From the NCBI RefSeq assembly GCF_964019385.1, contig NC_088651.1, positions 4,059,237-4,123,236 on the forward strand: DNA of 64,000 bases, read 5' to 3'. Source of the DNA: Sycon ciliatum (taxonomy: Eukaryota; Porifera; Calcarea; Leucosolenida; Sycettidae). The first letter of the stretch is position 1, and each line of letters opens with the position of its first letter. Below, piece after piece: positions 1 through 11,639 of the stretch. Both the position numbers and the translations under genes were made by a program. The notes beneath the pieces are model-generated. The model made no database searches. It saw only the letters and a program-made list of their open reading frames with translations, and was not told the DNA's origin.

Positions 1-117
1 TGACGCGACTGCCCATGGACTGTGATGCATGAAAATAGGAACGGTCTAGGCTAGGTGGCTGACCCCCCAATTATTTGGTGACGGACACATACTGTACCTG
101 GTCCCCGCATGTGGCGG

Positions 118-560
118 GTGTCTGGTGTGTGTGTGTGTGTGTGTGCCCATGGTGTCTGGGAGTGCCTGGTGTGTGTGTGTGTGCTCATGGTGTCGGCGAG
201 TGCCTGGTGTGTGTGTGTGTGCTCATGGTGTCTGAGAGTGCCTGGTGTGTGTGTGTGTGTGTGCTCATGGTGTCTGAGAGTGCCTGGTGTGTGTGTGCTC
301 ATGGTCTCTGCGAGTGCCTGTTGTGTGTGTGTGTGTGTGCTCGTGGTGTTTGCGAGTGCTTGGTGTGTGTGTCTGTGTGTGTGCTCATGGTGTCTGAGAG
401 TGCCTGGTGTGTGTGTGCTCATGGTCTCTGCGAGTGCCTGTTGTGTGTGTGTGTGCTCGTGGTGTTTGCGAGTGCTTGGTGTGTGTGTCTGTGTGTGTGC
501 TCATGGTGTCTGGAAGTGCCTGCTGTGTATGTGCGTGCTCATGGTGTCTGGAAGTGCCTG
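118..560. repeat. GT-rich minisatellite
   Basis: Degenerate tandem units built from a (GT)n run, then gctcatggtgtctg and agagtgcctg. Unit length varies with the GT run. It lies in the intron before the first visible exon. The reading frames open across it on both strands are repeat artefacts. Nothing else is recognisable in 561-838. Confidence 0.9.
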
Positions 561-838
561 GTGGCAGCATGTGACTGGTTTGGGCGTATGTGTGGAGCCG
601 GCATAATATGATTGATGCGGGCGTTTGCCTACTGTCGGCATGTGATCGGTGTGGATCCATGTGCCTTTTGACAATGGTTGCCTGAAGTTGGCTTGTACCT
701 GATGGTGGCATGTGATCCGTGTCCGTGTGTGATGTCGGTGGGTGCCTGGTTCTGGTGTGTAACTTGTATGGGTGTGCGAATGGTGTTGGCATGTGATGTC
801 GGCGTGTGTCTGCTAACGGATTGTGTATCCCCCTGCAG

Positions 839-1004
839 TCAGTTGTCAAAGCCAGACGTCACAATGGAACGGCCGATTCGGAGCGAGAGATCACGAACGA
901 AGTTCTTCTCCTGCGAAAGATGGAGCACCCAAACATTGTGATGTTCTACGGTGCAATGCAGTACCAAGGTGGAGCAGCTCTGCTGCTTGAACGGCTCCGC
1001 AACT
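839..1004 (+). CDS. Pseudokinase exon: beta3 to hinge
   Basis: Acceptor ccctgcag, donor gtgagtta. It encodes SVVKARRH (beta3 with the usual Lys position kept), the helix C segment with its Glu, HPNIVMFYGA (beta4) and ALLLERLRN (beta5 and hinge). It begins in phase 0 as read and ends in phase 1, which fits the next exon. Confidence 0.85.
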
Positions 1005-2149
1005 GTGAGTTACCTTTCTATCCTGATACGCTCGTACCTCATTTGGCTTGGTGGTCTGAGATCAGGCACTGGCCATACATGGCAAATGTCACTGATATTA
1101 TCAGTGACTCCGAATCACATACATTTTGGTGGGGAAAGGCCATAGACATGGTATATTTCCACTAAAAAACTATTTCAATCGTTTTAACAGAACAAACGCT
1201 GTATCCATGGTAACTGCATACGCACTGACAACAGCTGGGTTGCGGCCGAGACACATGTCGTGCCGGTGATGAGGTTGTCAAGTTTGTGCGGAATGAAGTT
1301 TAGTTGGGTACAGTGGGAGAGCTAGGGGTGACATGTGCACATTCTGTTTGTTGGGCATACAGTACGAAGAACAGCGGGGTCAGATTCGTTACCTAGACCG
1401 TTCCTATTTTCATTTACTACTGTCTAGTCACCGCTGACTCACCGCGTATATGTTAGTTTGCTCTGCTTGGTCACTTTCTAGCCTGTTCATTCTTAGGTGA
1501 CCAATAGTACAGTTCTGTCGGGCGCCGAAGAACGGACCACCGAAAAACGGCCAGGCTAGAATTTCACCAATTTTTAAGAACGTTCGAGGCTGGATTTTTT
1601 TCAGACAAGAACGGGAACTGTAATGTACGCTATACCGTACACACAGACGTATTACTCTGCGTTAATGTACATGTAAGACTGTACCATCGAATGAGAACGA
1701 AACTGCTGTGCTCGCTGAAAATAAGAACGGGCTAGGCTAGTGACCTGACCCCCAGTTCTTCCACGGCCGACAGTACTGTTGAGTAAAGTGCTGTAGTGTC
1801 TCGTACAAAATCCGGCTTTTAATACAAATTTGAATTTCCAGATGGGCTGTCTGCACATAAGCCTGGCTTGTTGTTGACCTGCATAGAAACACACGCTTGG
1901 AATACAAGCCTGATTTGAATAGAAGCCTGGCACGGACATCGGCTTCTACAGGGATAATCCCGGCTACTGTACGCAACAATCTGGGATATGTTGCACATCT
2001 ATGTGCTACATTGAACAGTAGTACAGTGGAACTCACCACTTCTGCGAAATGCCCGTAAATCAGAACGCTCATTGTTAATGCATGTTAATGTCGCAGTTTA
2101 ACTCTAGGCATGTCGCGGCCATCAAGTTGTAGGTCTAGTGCTGCAATTG

Positions 2150-2790
2150 ATCTTCGACCAGAATAAAATATGAGCCGAGCCAAGCAAAAAGGTGGCTTAG
2201 GCATAATTTTTGGAAATTTCTTTTTTCATGCCAAAGCGATGTCTACCTATCCAACTTCCATCAAGGAAATTTTGGTGCCCATCTGAAATGTATATGTGCC
2301 ATAAATAAGCATACATTGCCCACATGTCACAGCATGCCTGGTATCAATGAAACTAAGATAATACCTACTCCAGAAAACATGGGCCACCAAGTGGAGACAG
2401 AGCTTAGCAGGTGTGGAAGCAATACAAGAGGAACGAGCACTTGTGTTCTGATTAGAAGATCCAAGAAAGAAGAGATAATTGATCTATTCATCTCATGTCA
2501 TTTCATCACGCAACACGAATTTTCATATCCTTCAATGATTATGTGAGTCTGTGACTATATTTTTCGCTGGGCTGGGAAATGTCGCATCTTACCAAGGCAG
2601 TCCGTCATCCTCTCTCCAATCACCTATGCCAACATGAATTTATCCTTCCCTGTAGCTCGTAGTGTTGTGCCAGAGATCGAGCTCCATTGGTCCCTTGCAC
2701 ATAGGTCCAACAGACTGCACATCGCTAAAAGGCGGCACTGATTCTTTGTCCGTCCTAGTCCATGTCATTCTCCTTCCCTGGTGTAGGTAG
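2150..2790 (-). repeat. Dispersed repeat R1, reverse copy
   Basis: This stretch is the reverse complement of 14690-15475 over most of its length, with a shorter match to 42430-42660. Shared blocks include a motif around ggcaccaaaatttc, the words ataaataagcatac and gagccgagc, and an aaaatatagtcac block. The copies at 15.3 and 42.5 kb stand directly upstream of intronless kinase genes; this one does not. No protein is visible. Confidence 0.75.
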
Positions 2791-3649
2791 TGGTATAAGC
2801 ACCACGGGACGATATACTAGCACTATTGTCCTTGAAATGAGGAAATTTTGGAGTACAGTACGCCACGTCATGAACATTTGAAGGTACCCGAAACAAAGTG
2901 AAACATCGCAGCAAGATCCAACTCACTAGGGAGCTTGTCAGAGTGATGGCCGGACGGCTTGTAGACGTCTCCACATAGGTATACCAGACGCTCTAGACTA
3001 GTCGTGGCCACGATGAGAACCATAGCCACTATGAATGAGCGAGTTTTCCTCGTCAACTAGGGTTGGGCGCACACGGAGACAGAGTGTCATCCAGCTCGCC
3101 TCCACATTCTCCAGAACGCTCCATTACGATCTCTGGCAGCGCCGAGAAATCTACTCAACGATGAAAGAGGGAACACTGAAGAAGTGTTGCTCAAAAATAA
3201 AAGGCCTCTTCCTTCTTCTCCACTTGCAAACTATTTACTTGAATTTGAAAGGATGCTCGAAAGTGAATATTTTCGTGACTGCGCTCGAGTAGAATTTTGC
3301 CGACTGTGACGTTTTGGTGATTTTCTCGATTTGTTGGCAAAACGCTAAGCCACTTTTTAGCTTGGCGCGGCTCATATAATATTATTTGAACTGGGAGCCC
3401 CGAAATGGCTAATACCCCCCCCCCCCCCCCACACACACACACACACACACCCTCTCATACACATTGCGGTGTTGTGTAGATTTTGATGTGCATGCACATA
3501 TACATGTAGGTACAAGTCTGCGCATAAGTCTAATAATTATTACTTTCAACTTCATGGATAAGGTTGGGTGTCCAATCAGCTCCGGGTAATACACATTTAG
3601 ATTCTTCATCCAGACTTGCTTCTTTTTGCCCCCCCCCCCCCCCCGTGTA

Positions 3650-3785
3650 GGTCATTGCCCTTTGTCACTTGGCATTTGGCATTTTTTATCTACTATCCTG
3701 GCTGGGCCATTGCCCCGCTCCCTCCATATTGGCATATATTCCCTGCCCGAGGGAAGTTGAAAGAAAAATGAAAATAATAATAATA
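3650..3785 (+). mobile_element. Probable LINE 3' tail fragment
   Basis: The block around tggctgggccattgcc, then ccctccatattggc, ending in an ataataataata tail, matches a similar block at 46600-46727 and resembles the 3' ends of the LINE pieces at 39.5 and 55.5 kb. It is a tail only, with no coding sequence. Confidence 0.45.
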
Positions 3786-3844
3786 CTCTCTAGCAGCAAT
3801 ACTTGTGTCTTGCCTCTTGCCTATTTGTCGGTGATACTGCACAG

Positions 3845-4024
3845 GGACGTTAACAATTATTAAAGAAAACTCCCCTGATCGCAAGATTCCTGAACAAGTG
3901 ATGCGCCCGATTATACAGCAGGTGCTGCTGGCTTTGCAATACATGAATGAGGCCAAGGTGCTGCACAATAACATTGAAGGCAGTAACATCCTTGTACAAG
4001 AGTCCGGACTGGTCAAGCTTGTAG
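3845..4024 (+). CDS. Pseudokinase exon: catalytic loop
   Basis: Acceptor gcacag, donor gtgagt. It encodes helix E (QQVLLALQYMNEAKV) and the catalytic loop LHNNIEGSNIL. Against the MAP3K form HRDIKGxNIL, the catalytic Asp is Asn and the following Lys is Glu, while the metal-binding Asn remains. The exon ends one base into the codon that becomes the first Gly of GFG. Confidence 0.85.
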
Positions 4025-4039
4025 GTGAGTAGCGGAAAT

Positions 4040-4430
4040 GGTGGTGGTGGTGGTGGCGGTTGTGGTGCTGTTGTGGTGGTGGTTGTGCTAGTGGTGGTGG
4101 TGCTGGTGCTGGTGGTGGTTGTGGTGGTGCTGGTGGTGGTGGTGGTGGTGGTGCAGGTGTGGTGGTGGTGTTGGTGCAGGTGTGGTGGTGGTGGTGGTGA
4201 TGGTGGTGCTAGGGGTGGTGGTGGTGGTGGCGTTGGAGGTGGCAGTGGAGGTGGCAGTGGAGGTGGCGATGGTGGATGTGGTGGTGGTGGTGGTGGTGGT
4301 GGTGGTGGTGGTGGTGGTGGTGGTGGTGGTGGTGGTGGTGGTGGTGGTGGTGGTGGTGGTGGTGGTGGTGGTGGTGGTGGTGGCGGTGGTGGTGGTGGCG
4401 GTGGCGGTGGCCGTGGAGGCAGCGGTAGCA
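4040..4430. repeat. (GGT)n array in intron 2
   Basis: About 390 bases of GGT triplets, purest between 4280 and 4380. Frames across it read poly-Gly, poly-Val or poly-Trp on one strand and poly-His on the other; none is a real gene. A (CA)n run follows at 4551-4608 before the next exon. Confidence 0.95.
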
Positions 4431-4543
4431 GCAGTAGAGTTGGTGGCTGTCCAAGTGTAGTTAAGGGGTACTGGTGCTGTTGGTGTTGGTGGCTGAGTTA
4501 GACGTGAGGTGTCACTAATCTATGCACACATATGCACGCGGGC

Positions 4544-4610
<67 letters not shown>

Positions 4611-4684
4611 TATCGGCATTGTCTTGACTTCATCACCACATACCCTCATGTGTTGCAAACCTTTCTCTTTGCTTCCCTTTTCAG

Positions 4685-4835
4685 GATTTGGACTGGCCAT
4701 AGATGTCTCCGGGGACGAAGAATTATTTGTTGCAAAGGGATCTGTGGTTGATATTAAGCACCATCTCAATCCACCGGAGTTCCAGCAGGCCCATCCCAGC
4801 TTGCCAATCACTACAAAGGTTGATATCTGGCAGCT
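4685..4835 (+). CDS. Pseudokinase exon: activation segment
   Basis: Acceptor ccttttcag, donor gtaagt. It encodes GFGLAIDVSGDEELFVAKG, then PPEF and the helix F motif TTKVDIWQL. DFG is GFG and APE is PPE. The helix F Asp (VDIW), which holds the kinase fold together, is kept, so the fold is probably intact although catalysis is not. Confidence 0.85.
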
Positions 4836-4874
4836 GTAAGTCATGATTTCCTAACTGCTTTTCTAGTCATAATA

Positions 4875-5101
4875 CTGTAAAACCGGAAACAGTGCGGTGG
4901 AGATTTATTTTCGGTAAGTTTGGAGCAGTTAATTTTTACCTAAAATAAAACGCAACTTAAAATTCAACAGTGTAATGCGACACCACGGAGAAACATTTTT
5001 GAGATCGGGACAACTGGTTTGCCAAAATGTTTGCACTACCAAACCGTTGATTTTTTGAAACACCGAAAATAATATGCCACCGAAAATTCCCGGTTTTACA
5101 G
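4875..5101. mobile_element. TA-flanked MITE in intron 3
   Basis: Terminal inverted repeats CTGTAAAACCGG and CCGGTTTTACAG are bordered by TA on both sides (4873-4874, 5102-5103). Inner arms pair as well, around ttattttcgg and ccgaaaataa. The 227-bp length and TA target fit a Tc1/mariner-type non-autonomous element. The rest of the intron (5104-6193) shows only GAC/GAT-rich low complexity near 5430-5520. Confidence 0.75.
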
Positions 5102-6193
5102 TAAAAAATTCTTTAGTTCGCTCATTGAAAGAGCGTTCAAATTTAGACCTTTGAGAAAGCAAAGCAGCGGAACATATCGAATTATGTTCTGCTCCTTTGC
5201 TTTTTTATTTATCATCGGGTCAACATCCGAGTTTCAAATCTAGACCACATGGTGTTAAACCCGGGTATAATATGAGCAGGTCGCATATTGCCCGCATAAA
5301 CAAACCATGCGGGGTTCATGCATGTGTCAATGATCATTAACCTGAGTTGCTTGCTGGTGGCAAGGTTGAGGCATTCTGGGTATGTTGTAACGCTAACAGT
5401 GTACGTGCATTGCCCTAGAGAAATGCTAGATACCATGACGCTGACGACGATGATGCCGACACCAGCAGCAGCGACGCCAATGACCATGATGACAACAACA
5501 AAAATAACATCAGCATTAGCACTACAAACCAAGAATAGTATCTCAGCAGCTGGAGACTGCCACGAAAGTCTGCGCCTGCTAGTTATCACGAAGGCACGAA
5601 TCATCCTCTAATTCTGTCACAATGTTCCCATTCCCTCGCCGATTGTGAATAACTGTGGTGACCCTTATCGTAGCAAGAAACATAATGACTTAGTGAAGAA
5701 CAAAAACACAGGCATCTCGGAACAATCTTTCCATTCTGACCTTCGCTAGGCGGAGAATAGTTAATACACAGTCAGGAATAGCAGTACTGAAGTCTTTCAA
5801 TATTCTTTGTAAGCTGAAGCCTACCCTTATCACTATCCGAGCGCACTTGCTTGGATAGGCTAGAACGACCCCAGCGAAAATCTGCCAGAATACCCCCGCC
5901 ATCATCACCACCGCCACCATCATCATCATCCCTCAACCGAACTGTACTTTCCAAATCACATTGTTGCTGCTATAGATAGAGTTAACTATGCCAGGTTTTT
6001 TCCTTTTTTCATTGATGCATGGGAATGACAGCAGAATTAGCTCTTTTTATTGCTTGTTTCAATGCTATTTTAGCCTTTACCGCTCCTTCCAAACATTATG
6101 TTTGCCTGCACGCATGTGTCGGTGTGTATTCATGCATGTGTTTTTGCACGCGTGCATTTATATGTGTGTGTTTGTATGTTTTTGTGTGCCCAG

Positions 6194-6336
6194 GGGAGTA
6201 TTGATCTTCAAACTGGTCACCGGGAGAACACACACATCACCTGTACCGAAAAGGCCAAGTCACCGAGGACAGCTGAGAGCGGTGTTGGAAGGATGTTCGG
6301 TCTTCAGCGATGACGCTTTCCTCGCTCTGTCAGGCG
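6194..6336 (+). CDS. Pseudokinase exon: subdomains IX-X
   Basis: Acceptor gtgcccag, donor gtgagttt. It encodes GVLIFKLVTGR and a divergent loop ending AFLALSG. The preceding exon's final ct plus this exon's first g restore Leu, giving WQLGVLIFKLVTGR, the usual helix F pattern WSLGxxxxEL. Confidence 0.8.
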
Positions 6337-7634
6337 GTGAGTTTAAACCACTACTATGTTGACAGCAGCAACACAAGTCAGGAGGCAGCCATTGTAGGCT
6401 TCGTCTTCCACGCTTTCTGTTATGCTGTACTGTAAGTTGGCGTATTTTCGGCTCATTCGAAGCTCAGCCTCCCAAGGCTAAAATCCGTTTCGGCCGCATC
6501 TATTCTTCGACCTGTGCTGCTGCCGCCTGTATAAACTGTCACGCTGAAGCTTGCAAAACAAAACAAATTTTCGGCCAAAAATGACCAGGCGGAAAATAGT
6601 CGAAAATATATTATATATGCGCCGAATATTTGTTCACTTACAGTTCACTGCACGTACGCACGTACGCATGGCCATAACATGTGTCTACATCACTACAGTG
6701 AATGGGAAGAATCTTGATCCTGTGTTGGTGCATGGGTGGATGCGAGACCAGACTGTGACTCTGAGATCTGTTTTGGTGACAGACACTCACCTCTTCTGCA
6801 CCGATGCATCTGTGCATCAACCCGGCCAACCACCGTCTAGTCTTTTGCAATGGTTTGTATTGTATATTAGCTCAATGCAGAAGGCAGATTGGTGACAGAT
6901 AGGGCATTGAATGGAAGATTAAAGAAAGTTCATAGTTTCATGCCGGCCGGCAAGGGTCACATGACTAAAGTGGGAAAAACTCGTCTGTAGTCACCTAACG
7001 ACGGCCGACGCTGCACAAAAACTCCACATTGTGACATCGTCTTATCCTTCAGTTGAATGACCTACGTGCTTTGCCTATTTACTCATTTCCAAATACCACT
7101 CCGCCAACTCTTGTTTTGGGGAAATCGTTGTTACTCACATTCCAGTCTGCGATGTGGAGAAGAGTACGATAAATGCAACAGCAAGTGAGATCTTTATTTC
7201 GCCAAAAGAAAACACCAGATTTCTACCAAAGAGAATGATGTTCAAGCCAGGAAAAAGAAGGAAAGAATAAATCAATGAAAGAAAGAAATATAGAAAATGT
7301 TATTACCCCTCCCACACACACATACACACAAACAGGTCGACACAATAACCGCAGCAACGACGACGACAACAACAACATCTACAACAACAACATTAGTACT
7401 ATGTTAGTGGAGTAGTTTCAGATCTTTGCTGAACTTGTGGAGAAAATAAACATTGCATGCGGACTGTAGGACCTACATGGTTTATGTCATGTTATCCATG
7501 GAGGAGGGGGCTGAGTGGCCGTGGGGGGTCAGAGTTGGAGCCCAACATGGTATGTGGGCCTGCATGCGTTGCAGATGAATCCTTATCTACCAAGATTGGT
7601 GTAGTACTGTAGGAACGATTTTGATCGCTGCACA

Positions 7635-7684
<50 letters not shown>

Positions 7685-8095
7685 CTATTGCATATCAACA
7701 TGTGTGTGTCCCGTATGGAGCAGTTGTATGTGCTGTCGATTTCCAATCGAGAGGGTGCTTGCTCAATTCCCGACGATTGTGGTTGCACACGTATTTCTTC
7801 TTCTCCTAGCTCTCCTTTCATTCTCCTGGGTGGTTGCCAACAGCCAGTGCATGCCAGAGTATGTGGTGCGGTGTGTAAACACAAAATGAAACATAGGGAT
7901 TCACTGGCCTGAAAAAGCCACTACACCCAGCTGAGTGGTGTAGACCAGGCTAAATTTAGTGGTGGTCCATTCATCAGCTTTGCAAGCTTTTTGATGTTGT
8001 AATCCCAGCACAAGTTTGTTCGCTATCATCGCTTCAGCGATGTGCAGGTGTACGAGTATGATTGTCTTCCCCGTTTATGATTCTCTCCCTTACAG
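6337..8095 (+). other. Intron 4
   Basis: No exon is needed here because the flanking phases match. It holds a (CA)n run at 7635-7684 and short CA-, GAA- and AAC-rich stretches around 7270-7400. No mobile element was identified with confidence. Confidence 0.7.
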
Positions 8096-8333
8096 AGCTT
8101 CAGGATCTCATAACTGCAGCACTAACATTCGACCCTAAGAGACGCCCTAGTGCAACGGATCTGCTAGCTCAGCGCTGGCTCACCGATGCCCCAGGTTACA
8201 GACACGGAATACATGTGCAATATCGGGAGAAGTGTTCGCCGGGAGAGCCTGGTAAACTTGACACGGAGCAGGTGAAAGCCGTCGCTCAACGGTTGACGAT
8301 GATGCCTGAAGTGGTCCAAAACATTGTGATACG
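8096..8333 (+). CDS. Pseudokinase exon: end of kinase fold
   Basis: Acceptor cccttacag, donor gtaggt. It encodes ELQDLITAALTFDPKRRPSA then LLAQRWL, the subdomain XI pattern with its conserved Arg, followed by a linker and a short helical segment (VKAVAQRLTMMPEVVQNIVI). A stop codon lies just past the donor, so an unspliced or alternative end here is possible; the splice is preferred because the next exon continues in phase. Confidence 0.8.
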
Positions 8334-9806
8334 GTAGGTTTGCATGTCCAACCTACTTAAATGTATAATATGCTCAGTCAGCAGACAGCTACCTTTTATG
8401 TCATTTTCTGTACTCCTATACCAGTTGTTAGTCGCACTTGGTTATAAGTCGACCCCCAATACTTAGGGCCTTGATTCACCTGCTCAATATCACTATGAAT
8501 GGTTAAGTCTGGTCGTATGTCGACATCCAATTTCTAATTTTGATTAAGAGGCCATAAATACATGACTGTCCAAGCTATGTAAAACAGAGCGCTCCGTCCC
8601 ACCGCCACCATCAGTTTCAAACACATCGCGGAGAAAATACCTTATTCTCGATCACAATAACCAGCATCGTGATGGTTTGACTTTGCACTTGCGTGCATGT
8701 GGTCCACAGCTCTTTGCCCTCCCCCGCAATGCATCCATGGATCGGGTGGCTAGGTCATCGCTCCCATGCAGTCCACGCAATGAAAAAGTCTTTATGTATC
8801 TTAATGTACCGTTGATCCGACGCCTCTCCAATTGCCCCCCCCCCCCCCCCCCCTGTTGATTTTCCGCCTGTGAAGCGACTTCGGCGTATACAAGGAAATA
8901 CGATATTGAACCAACACATGCACTGTTGTACACAATACGTGCGAATGGAGAATGAAAATGTGCACAATCCAGCACATTGAGTCAGAACTTCCACGGTGTT
9001 GTACATCGCACTGCACTTGACCGCCTTGATCTAACTCCCGCCCCCTGCTGAAAAACCCAGCTGGGAAGGAGACATGGCGTGGGGGGGGGGGGGAGGGCGG
9101 ATCAACGGTACTTTACGTTACATGTATAATGGCGCAGAGCTGGCCATGCTAGGGTGCCTCACCTCAAACACTCTAAATACGGTCTCTTTGCAACATACAT
9201 GTTCCTCTTTTTAAACAAACTGTTCACCAAATTTTCGACCATGGCCCATCACAAGAGTGTAAACATGCTTCTAAAGTAAAACTTGATTGATGCAACCACC
9301 CTGCAGTTGCCAGCAAAAGCGGCTGTTCAAGTCAGGTAGTCGACAAGAAAGAGGGGAACAAGGTTCCACATATTTTGGGCATACCGGGTCCTGCTAACAT
9401 ACCGTGCATTTTCTCATATCGGCAGGTTTTGGGCATTGATCACTTTCACGCAGATGAAGCACGTGTGATTTTTTATGACCTGTTCCTGAGAGGGCACTGG
9501 TAAGACCTGGGAGGCATGATTCAATGAGTAAAGTCAATGAGTAAAGTACGTAACATCCCAGGTACTTTGTACCGGAGGTTTAGTTTAGTTTAATTATATT
9601 CCAAACAATACATGGCTGGAGCACCCAATAAACACTTTGTGCGGGTTTTTTTTGTTGCCAACCATGGCCAACTTCACCCTGGATCCAATGGGGAGCCAGG
9701 CAGCATTGACGCCGTGCACAGCAAAGGATGACCCGGGAAGCATTTCATATTGGCATTTCTCCATCGTAATGCTGTGTGTCCGGTTCCTTTTGTTGTGTCT
9801 CTGCAG
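8334..9806 (+). other. Intron 5
   Basis: No gene. Poly-C and poly-G runs lie at 8837-8853 and 9080-9092. A stretch near 8430-8530 with ttataagtcgaccccc resembles fragments of cut-and-paste DNA transposons, but no end could be fixed. Confidence 0.6.
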
Positions 9807-10512
9807 CAATCCAACTTCCTTAATCGGTTTGATGTACTCCGTCAAAGAAAAGGGGCAAGTGCTAAAATCCTTCGAGAGCTTGAGGAAGCAGCCTCAGCAT
9901 GGGCAGCAGTGTGCGGCTAACAATCCGGATTGGAATGAGGTGCTTGTAGAGTACTGTACTGAGATCTTTGCGGATGACGCCCAGTTTTGCCAGGGCAAGG
10001 CAGCCGCCGCCGCAGCCCCGGCTGCGGGCGTCGTACCAGCCTTTAGACGTCAAAAGGTCGTAGTAAGCAACACTGAACTCTGGCGACCAGCCACAGCCCC
10101 GTCGCCTGACGAGAAAGCAATACGGCAAATGGAGCGTGAAGCTGCGGCTGTTTTGGGAGGCAAGAAGGCCCAGACTGCTGTGGCAGGCAAGAAGCCCCAG
10201 ACTGCTGTGGCAGGCAAGAAGGCTCAGACTGCTGTGGCAGGCAAGAAGGCCCAGACTGCTGCAGGAGGCAAGAAGGCCCAGACTGCAGCGGGAGGCAAGA
10301 ATGCCAACGGTAAGCAAACAGCCAGTCGCAAGCCGGCTTACAAGCGGCTTGTTCAACGCCCGGAATCCTTTGTACTTAAAGAGCGCATTAATGACCAGGA
10401 CCGAGTGACACATCAGCAGGACACCCATGCCCAGCACATTCATGTAAAACCTCACCAACAGAAGGAACACTGCAAAGAGAATGTCGACCCGATAGCCCAG
10501 TCGTTCCTGTGA
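9807..10512 (+). CDS. Pseudokinase last exon, Lys-rich tail
   Basis: Acceptor gtctctgcag; the first base completes an Arg codon started in the previous exon. The 235 residues hold an acidic/aromatic stretch (NPDWNEVLVEYCTEIFADD), an Ala run, and about five 9-residue repeats of the form GKKAQTAVA (27-bp units, about 10156-10300). A basic and then Gln/His-rich end finishes at the tga. The tail is probably disordered; repeated Lys-Lys pairs suggest nucleic-acid or acidic-partner binding, which is inference. The open frame extending upstream of 9807 is intron. Confidence 0.8.
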
Positions 10513-10731
10513 AGCACATGCAGCCAGCAAGAGACGGCATGATGAAGGTGCTCGGCAGGGTACATGGACACAAAGTAACTGCCCCCCCCCCCCCACCCTA
10601 TCACACAAACACACTCCCCGAACAGGAGGGGAGCGAGCAATGCTTCTAGCAGAAAAATGTTAGCACTTTACATTTAGCGACATCACTAACTGCAACTGTC
10701 CTTAGCGTGATGATTTCAAATTTTATGTGAG

Positions 10732-10737
10732 AATAAA
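10732..10737 (+). terminator. Poly(A) signal of pseudokinase gene
   Basis: AATAAA lies 220 bases past the stop codon, with a second AATAAA about a dozen bases downstream. Nothing else is seen in 10513-11000 apart from a poly-C run near 10581. Confidence 0.6.
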
Positions 10738-10999
10738 ACACAATTAATAAACGTCACGCTCTTCCTACGATATCCGAGAGGATACATATCCCTTCCAGAC
10801 TCTTTTAGCAAGACCCAGCACAGCTTCCATTGCAGCAGCACCTTTCAACAGTGCCTTGTTTGACGCTCGTACATGTACTTAGTCGGGCTGTGGCCAGCTT
10901 GGAGCAGCAACATCTGTTAGTGTACCGAAAGATAGATTCTATGTGATTGCATCAACAGTAATTTTATTGAAACAGCTGGCCACAATATTCAAATTGGGC

Positions 11000-11490
11000 T
11001 TTCAAATGCAAGATCATAACGTGAAGCAACTTGGAAGAATGAGTATGAATGCGAAGTGTATCGGGTAATGCATGTAGGGCGATTGTGCGGGTTTGAATCC
11101 CAGGTTATGCCTTGAAAAAAATAGGAGAATTGAAAAAATTATAACATCACTGTGCTTCTTTGCCTTGGTCATCAAGGTGGTAGACGGTATCGTATTACCC
11201 TCGACCGTACCTGTCCCGTACCGTACCGTACCATCAAAGACGGCTGGCCACAAACAGCTGGCGCCACAATATTCAAATAGATCTTTCAAATGCAAGATCA
11301 TAACGTGAAGCAACTTGGAAGAATTAGTATGTATGCGAAGTGTATCTGGGGATGCATGCAGGGCGATAGTGCGGGTTCGAATCCCAGGTTTTGTCTTAAA
11401 CATAATTGGAGAAATGAAAAATTTACAATGCTTTTTTTGCCTAGGTCATCAAAGCAAAAAAGCATAGCGTAGGGCCCTGAGCTTCTCAGC
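11000..11490 (+). repeat. Composite repeat M, two units in tandem
   Basis: The block tcataacgtgaagcaacttg through a B-box-like word (gggtttgaatccc or gggttcgaatccc) occurs twice, about 283 bases apart. Between the units is the CGTACC-rich block shared with repeat K. The array ends in gggccctgagcttc and agctctctcg. The same modules recur near 19.3, 38.4 and 40.3 kb. Confidence 0.7.
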
Positions 11491-11639
11491 TCTCTCGGTA
11501 TAACGAGTTAACGAATTTGAAAGAATCGTTCACATTCAAGTCGTTATGTGCAAAACGATAATGTACATGTTCAGTTATTTGCCGGTTTTGAGGCAGAATT
11601 CGTAAAAATTTCACTTCGTTTATTAATCCACAAAAATTC

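Larger units (their letters stand above)
1005..3844 (+). other. Intron 1, 2.8 kb, repeat-filled
   Basis: No coding exon is needed or seen between the two phase-matched exons. It contains an inverted partner of the sequence at 30-50 (1392-1412), a further related copy near 1716-1740, a long dispersed repeat (2150-2790), a C-run plus CA-run near 3414-3449, and a likely LINE 3' tail near 3650-3785. Confidence 0.8.
839..10512 (+). other. MAP3K-like pseudokinase gene, 3' six exons
   Basis: Six exons, 839-1004, 3845-4024, 4685-4835, 6194-6336, 8096-8333 and 9807-10512, join with matching phases at all five junctions and canonical GT-AG ends, giving 527 codons plus a stop. The product runs from kinase strand beta3 (VVK) and helix C (EVLLLRKMEHPNIV) through to subdomain XI (FDPKRRPSA), followed by a long low-complexity tail. 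The order and spacing resemble MAP3K/STE11 kinases. The catalytic loop reads HNNIEGSN where HRDIKxxN is expected, and the DFG motif reads GFG, so phosphotransfer is unlikely; a scaffold or allosteric role is inference. Exons for the glycine loop and any N-terminal domain must lie before the window. The introns hold many repeats. The fit to MAP3K rather than another STE group is by eye. Confidence 0.85.

Noticed and set aside
75-611. Cys/Val-rich open frames on the plus strand and a His/Thr frame on the minus strand
   Set aside because: They follow the GT minisatellite period and have no independent coding signal.
4025-4501. Poly-Gly, poly-Val and poly-His frames
   Set aside because: Direct translations of the (GGT)n and (CA)n arrays in an intron.
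9637-9806. Upstream part of the 291-codon frame as a gene start
   Set aside because: A good acceptor at 9806 continues the kinase gene in phase; the earlier residues are intron.
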